This document shows positions 1 to 5,164 of a stretch of 5,164 bases of DNA, piece by piece. Each line of letters starts with the position of its first letter. Position 1 is the stretch's first letter. Location of the stretch: contig JALWKJ010000089.1 in assembly GCA_027081495.1 (NCBI GenBank), positions 1 to 5,164 of the forward strand. The letters are read 5' to 3'. Both the position numbers and the translations under genes were made by a program. Source of the DNA: Campylobacterales bacterium (GTDB lineage Bacteria; Campylobacterota; Campylobacteria; Campylobacterales; QNZT01). Below the pieces are notes generated by a model. The model was not told the DNA's origin and made no database searches. It saw only the letters and a list, made by a program, of their open reading frames with translations.

Positions 1-1239
1 AAACCGGTTACCAAAAGTTATATCTATGATGAAAATATAACTCTACCGGTTATAAGCATAGCGATGGACGATAAATATTTAAACGACGATTCTATAGGAA
101 TATATACGATAGCAAAAGGTAAAAAGTTAAACGACTGCGGAGACGATCGACCTATTTTTGTGCAAAAGTGGGAAAGACCGGCACATATAACGCTTTTTGA
201 AAACAATAATAAAGTCGTTTTATCCCAAGATGCGGGAATAAGATTAAGCGGTCAGTGCTCAAGAGTATATGCCCAAAAATCTTTTCTTTTAAAAGCCGAT
301 GACAAATACGGCAAAGATAGTTTTTCATACGCTCTTTTTAAAGATAAACCGATCAAAAAATATGAAAAGATAAAATTAAGAAACGCGGGACAGGATTTTA
401 TAAAAACCCATATCAGAGACGCCTTGGCGCAATCTATCGTAAAAGATGATTTAAATGTTTTGTATGAAGCCTATCGTCCCGCGATCGTATTTATAAACGG
501 CGATTTTTGGGGAATCTATAACTTACGCGAAAAAATAGGCAAAAGCTACTTCAAAGAAAATTTCGGCGAAAAGAAAATCGATCTGCTTACGGATAACAGC
601 GTCGTTAAAGAGGGAAGCTCAAAAGATTTTGACGAGTTGATCGATTACCTGCAAAACAACTCTTTGGATTTGAATGAAAATTACGACTATGTCGCTTCAA
701 AAATAGATATAGATAATTATATAGATTATCAAATCGCAAATATCTATGCGGCAAACTCGGATTGGCCAGGTACCAATCTAGTTTATTATAAACAAAAAAA
801 AGAGTCCAAAAAATGGAAATGGATTTTACATGATATGGATTTTAGTTTTAATCGTTACAGCGAATGGGGAGTCGATTACGACGCGCTGGAAGCGGCTATG
901 GCAAGTGATGGACCGGATTGGCCAAATCCACAGTGGTCAACTCTTCTTTTTAGAAAACTTCTGGAAAATCAAGGCTTTAAAGAGAAATTTAAAAACCGTT
1001 TTATATCAAAATTGGATACGACATTCGCCCCCTCAAGAGTCAAAGATATAATCGACTCTCTAACAAGCGATATAGCGCCCTATATACAAAGGCACATAAT
1101 AAAATGGCAAAAAGACGGTAAATACAGTTATGCCGTAAACTCCAAAGAGGATTGGCAAAAAGAGGTGGATAAATTGAAGGATTTTGCCGACAAAAGAGTG
1201 GATTTTGTCAAAACACATATAGATTTGCACCTAAAATAG
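1..1239 (+). CDS. CotH-family atypical kinase, 5'-truncated (C-terminal 412 residues)
   Basis: The reading frame is open from base 1 to a TAG at 1237-1239, so the true start lies upstream; the ATG at 64 is internal, because CotH-type sequence (LPVISIA, visible residues 15-21) precedes it. Family landmarks follow in the usual order: a GIY strand, a basic QKSF segment with Lys93 as possible nucleotide-binding lysine, LRNAGQDF, WGIYNLREKIG followed by FKENFG, NSDWPGTN with Asp254, and WILHDMDFSF with Asp278 and Asp280. In Bacillus CotH two aspartates about this far apart serve catalysis and metal binding; equating them with Asp254 and Asp278/280 is inference. CotH proteins are atypical protein kinases, first known from spore coats, but homologues occur in non-spore-forming bacteria, often exported. 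The opening KPVTKSYIYDE resembles the linker that follows an N-terminal beta-sandwich domain in such proteins, so a further domain and signal peptide may lie upstream. The substrate is unknown. A hairpin separates it from the next operon. Confidence 0.85.
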   Translation, partial: KPVTKSYIYDENITLPVISIAMDDKYLNDDSIGIYTIAKGKKLNDCGDDRPIFVQKWERPAHITLFENNNKVVLSQDAGIRLSGQCSRVYAQKSFLLKADDKYGKDSFSYALFKDKPIKKYEKIKLRNAGQDFIKTHIRDALAQSIVKDDLNVLYEAYRPAIVFINGDFWGIYNLREKIGKSYFKENFGEKKIDLLTDNSVVKEGSSKDFDELIDYLQNNSLDLNENYDYVASKIDIDNYIDYQIANIYAANSDWPGTNLVYYKQKKESKKWKWILHDMDFSFNRYSEWGVDYDALEAAMASDGPDWPNPQWSTLLFRKLLENQGFKEKFKNRFISKLDTTFAPSRVKDIIDSLTSDIAPYIQRHIIKWQKDGKYSYAVNSKEDWQKEVDKLKDFADKRVDFVKTHIDLHLK

Positions 1240-1240
1240 G

Positions 1241-1266
1241 ATCTAACCGGGATACTCCGGTTGGAT
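1241..1266 (+). terminator. Hairpin after the CotH gene, probable transcription terminator
   Basis: Two bases after the TAG stop, 1241-1250 (ATCTAACCGG) pairs with 1257-1266 (CCGGTTGGAT) around the 6-nt loop GATACT. The stem is 10 bp with one G-U wobble and a four-pair G/C core. The position directly after a stop codon fits an intrinsic terminator, but the following bases (AATAAAAATTATTATC) are a mixed A/U run and not a clean U tract. Termination may therefore be partial, or the hairpin may instead protect the mRNA 3' end. Its 3' arm overlaps the Fur-box-like palindrome by three bases. Confidence 0.55.
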
Positions 1267-1289
1267 AATAAAAATTATTATCTTATAAA
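1261..1289 (+). promoter_or_regulatory. Candidate promoter P1 for the phosphorelay operon
   Basis: A TATAAA -10-like hexamer at 1284-1289 lies 17 nt after a weak TTGGAT at 1261-1266. The -35 match is only 3 of 6, but Campylobacterota sigma70 promoters often rely mainly on the -10 box and AT-rich upstream DNA. The Fur-box-like palindrome fills the spacer, so a bound repressor would block this promoter. This is a motif-based guess without transcript evidence. Confidence 0.25.
1264..1282. promoter_or_regulatory. Fur-box-like perfect palindrome, candidate iron-responsive operator
   Basis: GATAATAAAAATTATTATC is a perfect inverted repeat: GATAATAA at 1264-1271 and TTATTATC at 1275-1282, separated by AAA. 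It agrees at 16 of 19 positions with the classical Fur consensus GATAATGATAATCATTATC. Its inner 15 bases (1266-1280) agree at 13 of 14 defined positions with the Helicobacter-type Fur box TAATAATnATTATTA. It lies in the only intergenic gap, about 90 bp before the kinase start and between the two elements of one candidate promoter, a typical position for repression. The AT-rich background raises the chance of an accidental match, and no iron-uptake gene is in view, so Fur binding is an inference. Confidence 0.45.
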
Positions 1290-1299
1290 ACTTCAACTT

Positions 1300-1328
1300 T
1301 TTACAAAAGTGCCGATTTAGTTTAATAT
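1300..1328 (+). promoter_or_regulatory. Candidate promoter P2 for the phosphorelay operon
   Basis: TTTACA at 1300-1305 (5 of 6 to TTGACA) and TAATAT at 1323-1328 (4 of 6 to TATAAT) are spaced by the optimal 17 nt. Transcription would begin near 1335 and leave a leader of roughly 35 nt before the kinase ATG. This is the better spaced of the two candidates. A TTGACA at 1348-1353 is a perfect -35 hexamer, but its -10 would fall inside the coding region. Confidence 0.35.
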
Positions 1329-1358
1329 CGAGTCTTAGAGAACTCTATTGACATACTT

Positions 1359-1362
1359 AGGA
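1359..1362 (+). promoter_or_regulatory. Ribosome binding site of the hybrid kinase gene
   Basis: AGGA lies 7 nt before the ATG at 1370. An in-frame TAA occupies 1367-1369, directly before that ATG, so the reading frame cannot be extended upstream. The next in-frame ATG (residue 37) would remove the first membrane segment. Together these fix the start. Confidence 0.6.
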
Positions 1363-1369
1363 TTAATAA

Positions 1370-3253
1370 ATGACTAACAGTTACCAAAATCGCACATACA
1401 AAGATCTGCAATCGCTCTTTCGCCTTTTTATAGGAGGCATATTTATAATAGGCGCGTTAAATTATATTTTTACAAGCATGATAGATGATCTCGATTTGCA
1501 AACGAAAAATCTTAAAACGAAAAAACTTATAGAAGAGAAAATATCCTTTACGCTTTCGAGCGTAAGAGAAAATATTTCCGATTTGATTTTTGTAAAAGAG
1601 AAAGACAATAATCAATACTTCAAAGAAAAGATGCAAAAAAAACTCGATAAAATCGCGCAATATTTAAGTGTGCTCAAAAAAGGCGGAAAAATCGATCTTC
1701 CAAATATTCAGACAATAAAATACAAACCAAAACTCTACAATATCCAATATGACAGTTTTAATACATTGGCTCTTTTAAAAATCAAACAAGATCTAATCGC
1801 ACTGCAAAAAATATTGAATGCAAAAAATATAAAAACAAATCTCAACGACACGAAATTCATCCAAAATATAAATCGATACATCAAACGAATGCAGACCAAT
1901 AACAACAATATGCTAAATCAAACCATCTATCAAATAGAACGATTTAAAGATGAGATAGCTTTAAAAAAAGAGAAATATATCGGATATGAACTACTTGCCA
2001 TTATATTCGTCATCGGCTCTTTACTATATCTTAGCAATTTAATCAGCAAACAGATTTTAAGCAATAGCGACAAGATCGAATCCGCAAACATACATGCACA
2101 AAAAATGGCTATCAAGGCGAAGATGGCAAGCAAAGCCAAATCCGACTTTTTAGCAAATATGTCTCATGAGATAAGAACCCCCTTAAACGCGATTTTAGGC
2201 TTTATAGATCTACTGCGCGAAAAAGAGAGCGATCCGGAAAAACTTCGCTATATCGGCACTATTCAAAACTCATCAAATACCCTTCTTGGGATTATAAACG
2301 ATATACTCGATTTTAGTAAAATCGAAAGCAACAACCTACAGATCGAAAAAGTCGATTTTAACACTTATGACGAGTTAAATTCGTTAGCCGATCTTTTTCG
2401 CGCAAAAGCTTCGGAAAAAAGCGTCTCTTTGACATTTAAAATGGATAAAAATATCCCAAAAGCTCTTGTAAGCGATCCTCTTCGTATAAAACAGGTTATA
2501 GCGAATCTTTTATCAAACGCTATTAAATTCACCCCTAGAAACGGCAGGGTGGAGCTTATTATCGGTTATAAAGAGGGTTGTTTAAATGTCAGCGTAAAAG
2601 ATAACGGTATAGGAATCGCTAAAGAGAAGCAAAAAGATATCTTCAAAGCATTTTTGCAGGCTGAAAGTTCCACCACTAGAAAGTTCGGCGGTACGGGGCT
2701 TGGACTCACTATTAGTTCAAGACTCGTAAAGATGCTCGGCGGAGAATTAAAACTTGAGAGCAAAATAGGTCATGGCAGCAGATTTTATTTCAGTATTCCC
2801 GTAGAAAAAGGCGTATATCAAAAAAGAATCAAAAAATCGACCGACGATGCGCAAAAGATCAAAGGCAGACGAGTTTTACTAGTAGAAGACAACAAAGCGA
2901 ATCAAATGTTTATGAGTCTGATTTTAAAAAAATTCGGTCTTATTTTCGATATAGCAAACGATGGAAACGAAGCGGTAGAAGCTTTTAAAAACAACTATTA
3001 CGATTTGATTTTAATGGATGAAAATATGCCCAATCTCAACGGTATAGAGGCTACGAAAATCATCTTGGCGATGGAAAAAGAGCAAAAAAGAGAACACACT
3101 CCGATAGTCGCCCTTACAGCAAACGCCCTCAAAGGCGACAGGGAGAGATTTATTGAAGCGGGGATGGACGAATATATGACAAAACCGGTAAATAAGGACA
3201 AATTACTTCAAATATTTACACAATTTTTAAAACCGATAAAGGAGAAGGTATGA
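1370..3253 (+). CDS. Membrane-bound hybrid sensor histidine kinase (sensor-HisKA-HATPase-REC)
   Basis: This 627-residue inner-membrane sensor kinase should autophosphorylate and pass the phosphate to its own receiver. Hydrophobic segments at about 16-37 and 206-226 bracket a periplasmic region of about 168 residues (38-205), Lys/Asn/Leu-rich, probably helical and not recognised. No HAMP domain is evident; a charged, probably coiled-coil linker (about 227-258) leads into HisKA, with His266 in MSHEIRTPLNA. The ATPase domain has the N box DPLRIKQVIANLLSNAIKF (369-387; Asn379, Asn383), G1 box DNGIGI (411-416), F box near 425-428 and G2 box GGTGLGL (440-446). The receiver (about 500-620) has the acidic pair Glu506-Asp507, phosphoacceptor Asp550, Thr583 and Lys605-Pro606. 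All catalytic motifs look intact. Its layout recalls BarA/ArcB-type kinases, but without the fused Hpt domain; the next gene supplies one. The TGA overlaps that gene's ATG by four bases (ATGA). The signal sensed cannot be told from the sequence. Confidence 0.95.
   Translation: MTNSYQNRTYKDLQSLFRLFIGGIFIIGALNYIFTSMIDDLDLQTKNLKTKKLIEEKISFTLSSVRENISDLIFVKEKDNNQYFKEKMQKKLDKIAQYLSVLKKGGKIDLPNIQTIKYKPKLYNIQYDSFNTLALLKIKQDLIALQKILNAKNIKTNLNDTKFIQNINRYIKRMQTNNNNMLNQTIYQIERFKDEIALKKEKYIGYELLAIIFVIGSLLYLSNLISKQILSNSDKIESANIHAQKMAIKAKMASKAKSDFLANMSHEIRTPLNAILGFIDLLREKESDPEKLRYIGTIQNSSNTLLGIINDILDFSKIESNNLQIEKVDFNTYDELNSLADLFRAKASEKSVSLTFKMDKNIPKALVSDPLRIKQVIANLLSNAIKFTPRNGRVELIIGYKEGCLNVSVKDNGIGIAKEKQKDIFKAFLQAESSTTRKFGGTGLGLTISSRLVKMLGGELKLESKIGHGSRFYFSIPVEKGVYQKRIKKSTDDAQKIKGRRVLLVEDNKANQMFMSLILKKFGLIFDIANDGNEAVEAFKNNYYDLILMDENMPNLNGIEATKIILAMEKEQKREHTPIVALTANALKGDRERFIEAGMDEYMTKPVNKDKLLQIFTQFLKPIKEKV
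3239..3244 (+). promoter_or_regulatory. Strong ribosome binding site of the Hpt gene
   Basis: AAGGAG lies 5 nt before the ATG at 3250, inside the last codons of the kinase gene. It is the strongest Shine-Dalgarno sequence in the window and supports this short gene as real and separately initiated, in addition to coupling through the ATGA overlap. Confidence 0.7.
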
Positions 3254-3573
3254 TAAATCTTGAAAAAATCTCACAACAACTCGGATTTGAAGAAGAGGAG
3301 GTTCAAATGCTTTTAGATATGTTTTATGAGAGTACGACCCAAAGTATGCAAACCCTTAAAAACGCGATAGAGACTCTTGATTTTGAAACTATTAAACAAG
3401 AGGCTCACTCCATAAAGGGAAGCGCGGCGAATCTTATGCTTGACGATATATTCAATATCTCTAAAGAGATAGAGGATGCGGCAAAAGATAAGTTAAATAT
3501 CAACTACAATAGAATTTACTCCTTACTTGAAAGCAGTTTACATTCATTAAAAGAACAAGAGCCTGTATTATGA
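3250..3573 (+). CDS. Stand-alone Hpt phosphotransfer protein
   Basis: This 107-residue soluble protein is the histidine phosphotransfer step of the relay. The hallmark HSIKGSAANL lies at residues 53-62, with His53 as the phospho-accepting residue and the conserved Lys56 and Gly57 after it. The length matches a single Hpt four-helix bundle and leaves no room for another domain. No signal peptide or membrane segment is present, so it should act in the cytoplasm. It is expected to take phosphate from Asp550 of the upstream kinase and hand it to Asp53 of the downstream regulator. Partnering is inferred from gene order, with ATGA overlaps on both sides. In many related hybrid kinases this domain is fused to the kinase C-terminus; here it is free and could also serve other kinases or regulators in the cell. 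Confidence 0.92.
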   Translation: MINLEKISQQLGFEEEEVQMLLDMFYESTTQSMQTLKNAIETLDFETIKQEAHSIKGSAANLMLDDIFNISKEIEDAAKDKLNINYNRIYSLLESSLHSLKEQEPVL

Positions 3574-5164
3574 ATTCTACCGTATTGATTGTTGACGACA
3601 TTGCCGTCAACAGAATGACGATTAAAATAGCCCTAAAAGACGCGGGTTATAGATTTTTAGAAGCCTCAAACGGCAAAGAAGCGATAGAATTGGCTCTTTT
3701 ACATGAGCCCGAAATCATACTAATGGACGCGATGATGCCTATTATGGACGGTTTTGAAGCTACAAAGAGAATCAGAAAAATCGAATCGATTCAACGAGTG
3801 CCTATTTTGATGATCACTTCGCTTGAAGGTAAAGAGGATAAGATAAAAGCTCTTGAATGCGGCGTAAGCGATTTTATAAATAAATCTTTCGACAAATTAG
3901 AGCTTAAAACAAGATGCAAATCATATATTGAGACTTCAAAATTAAACAAAAAATATGTTTTAGCCTCGATAGACACGGTAAGCGGATATCCAAACAGACT
4001 AGCCCTTTTAAAAGAGCTGCATGAAAACAATATATTAAAAAAACCGGGACTCTTTTTGCTATGTATGGATAACTATACGCTAAACGAAAATTTCTTCGGA
4101 AGCGATATCGTTGAAAAACTAGATAAAATATTTTTAGATACGCTTAAAAATTTTAGCCTCTCTTTGCCAAAGTTTACAATCTATCATATCTCAAACGGGA
4201 AATATGCTATTTTAATCGATTCTATAAATTTTTCATCAAAAGAAGCGGAAGATTTTTGCCTAAATCTTATCGACTATATTAAACAAAACAGATTTAGCTA
4301 CGATATTTACGAATTTTATGTAAATGTCACGATAGCATATGCCCAAACCGATTTAAATACTCTCTATGAAGATACCAACGCCATTTTGAGCGCGGCGATC
4401 TGCCAAAAAAAAGAGTATCTTCTCTCGGAGGGAAATATAGATAGACTAAAAAATACGATAAAAGAGAATTTAAAAGTTTTAAAAATCATAAAACAAGCTC
4501 TAAAAGATGATAAAATAGTACCCTTCTTTCAACCTATATACAACAATAAAACATCGCAAATAAACAGATACGAAGCGCTTGTAAGGATGTATGACGACAA
4601 TTACGATATAGTTTTGCCGCAGCCTTACTTTCTTGAAGCGGCGAAAAAAGGAAAACTATATCCTTATATCACTAAACTTCTTTTTAATAAAGTCGCGCAA
4701 AAGATAAGAGAACACGGTTGCGAAATATCGATAAATCTTTCATCTTTAGATATCGAAGATCCGATTATGAGGGATTTTTTATTAAAACAGATGCAAAACA
4801 ACAAAGATATCATGGATAAAATGATCTTCGAGCTTTTAGAGGATAAAGAGACAAATTCATATAAAATTATCAAAGAGTTTATCAAAACGGCAAAAAGTTA
4901 CGGAGCAAAAATCGCAATCGACGATTTTGGAAGCGGCTTTTCGAATTTTATCAGAATAATCGAATTTGAACCCGATATCATAAAACTCGACGGTTCTTTG
5001 ATAAAAGATATAGATAGATCGAAAGCGAGCAGGCAAACGGTAGAGACGATAAAAGTGTTTGCCGATAAAATCGGCGCGAAAACGGTCGCCGAGTATGTCT
5101 ATAACAAAACGATTTTTGAGATAGTAAACGAAATAGGCATAGACTACTCTCAAGGATACTATAT
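3570..5164 (+). CDS. Response regulator: REC, degenerate GGDEF, EAL c-di-GMP phosphodiesterase (3'-truncated)
   Basis: The frame is open from the ATG at 3570, overlapping the hpt stop as ATGA, to the window end (531 full codons). REC (about 3-120) has Asp9-Asp10, phosphoacceptor Asp53, Thr83 and Lys105, the last followed by Ser and not the usual Pro. A GGDEF-type domain follows: Asp135 and GYPNR (139-143) match its start, but the signature is SNGKY (208-212), Cys165 replaces a metal-binding Asp, and no RxxD inhibitory site precedes it. It should not make c-di-GMP. The EAL domain retains Glu335 (YEALVRM), Asn389 (NLSS), Glu421 and Glu424 (FELLED), Asp451-Asp452 (DDFGSG), Lys472 and Asp474 (IKLDGS), Glu508 and Gln528 (SQGYY). 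The canonical AEGVE reads AEYVY, so its second Glu is Tyr511. Hydrolysis of c-di-GMP is likely, controlled by REC phosphorylation. Probably only a few tens of residues are missing. The Shine-Dalgarno sequence is weak (AAGAG, 3557-3561), suggesting translational coupling. Confidence 0.93.
   Translation, partial: MNSTVLIVDDIAVNRMTIKIALKDAGYRFLEASNGKEAIELALLHEPEIILMDAMMPIMDGFEATKRIRKIESIQRVPILMITSLEGKEDKIKALECGVSDFINKSFDKLELKTRCKSYIETSKLNKKYVLASIDTVSGYPNRLALLKELHENNILKKPGLFLLCMDNYTLNENFFGSDIVEKLDKIFLDTLKNFSLSLPKFTIYHISNGKYAILIDSINFSSKEAEDFCLNLIDYIKQNRFSYDIYEFYVNVTIAYAQTDLNTLYEDTNAILSAAICQKKEYLLSEGNIDRLKNTIKENLKVLKIIKQALKDDKIVPFFQPIYNNKTSQINRYEALVRMYDDNYDIVLPQPYFLEAAKKGKLYPYITKLLFNKVAQKIREHGCEISINLSSLDIEDPIMRDFLLKQMQNNKDIMDKMIFELLEDKETNSYKIIKEFIKTAKSYGAKIAIDDFGSGFSNFIRIIEFEPDIIKLDGSLIKDIDRSKASRQTVETIKVFADKIGAKTVAEYVYNKTIFEIVNEIGIDYSQGYY
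3590..3612 (+). other. Inverted repeat inside the start of the REC-EAL gene
   Basis: TGTTGACG (3590-3597) and CGTCAACA (3605-3612) form a perfect 8-bp inverted repeat around a 7-nt loop, beginning 20 nt after the first base of the start codon. In mRNA it could fold close to the initiation site of a gene with a weak Shine-Dalgarno sequence. It encodes the conserved receiver acidic pocket (VDDIAVN), so the symmetry may be accidental. Confidence 0.3.

Noticed and set aside
2..53. ACCGGTTA occurring twice (3-10 and 45-52)
   Set aside because: Both copies encode Pro-Val in the same frame; the repeat is short and no wider similarity surrounds it.
64..66. ATG as a possible start of the CotH gene
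   Set aside because: The frame is open to base 1 and already carries the family's LPVIS strand before this codon, so the ATG is internal.
794..801. Runs of eight A here and at 1635-1642 and 4405-4412 as possible phase-variation or slippage sites
   Set aside because: All lie in Lys-coding stretches of an AT-rich genome, all frames are intact, and runs of this length are expected by composition.
830..1051. 73-codon plus-strand frame inside the CotH gene
   Set aside because: It overlaps the conserved HDMDFSF region in another frame and has no recognisable motif.
1348..1353. Perfect TTGACA -35 hexamer
   Set aside because: A -10 box at normal spacing would fall at or after the kinase start codon; the sequence there (TGACTA) is not -10-like and a usable leader would be missing.
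1240..1369. Search of the intergenic gap for a tRNA, small RNA, riboswitch or c-di-GMP aptamer
   Set aside because: Apart from the hairpin and palindrome, no cloverleaf, conserved aptamer core or second strong stem is visible in these 130 bases.
3791..4030. 79-codon minus-strand open frame
   Set aside because: Antisense to the REC/GGDEF junction of the regulator, with no recognisable motif or supporting start signal.
4857..5153. 98-codon open frame on the minus strand
   Set aside because: It lies wholly opposite the conserved EAL domain, whose motifs are intact on the plus strand; its product is rich in Phe, Tyr, Arg and Asp without a recognisable motif, and it is an antisense shadow.

Overview
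This AT-rich window reads as chromosomal DNA from a Gram-negative bacterium, most likely a member of the Campylobacterota (Sulfurimonas/Sulfurovum/Arcobacter-like). The assignment rests on style: heavy use of ATA, AAA and AGA codons, compact co-directional genes, Lys/Ile/Asn-rich proteins and the type of hybrid kinase. It is an inference, not a match to a known genome. All four genes lie on the + strand.

Region 1 (1-1239) is the 3' part of a gene for a CotH-family atypical kinase; its start lies before the window. It ends just before a 10-bp-stem hairpin (1241-1266), a probable transcription end. Region 2 (1240-1369) is the only intergenic gap. It holds the hairpin, a perfect AT-rich palindrome closely resembling a Fur box (1264-1282), two candidate sigma70-type promoters and a Shine-Dalgarno sequence. 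Region 3 (1370-5164) is a three-gene operon joined by two ATGA stop/start overlaps: a membrane-bound hybrid histidine kinase (HisKA-HATPase-REC), a stand-alone Hpt protein, and a response regulator with REC, degenerate GGDEF and EAL domains, cut off by the window end close to its C-terminus.

Together the three operon genes carry every step of a His-Asp-His-Asp phosphorelay: kinase His266 to its own REC Asp550, then Hpt His53, then response-regulator Asp53. The output is an EAL domain that keeps most residues needed for cyclic-di-GMP hydrolysis, while its GGDEF domain has lost the signature and a metal ligand. The simplest reading is a periplasmic signal that controls c-di-GMP breakdown. If the palindrome is a true Fur site, expression of the pathway would also respond to iron. 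No RNA genes, mobile elements, CRISPR arrays or long repeats were seen. The parts belong to known families; the possibly new aspects are the unrecognised sensor domain, the split relay architecture and the putative iron link.
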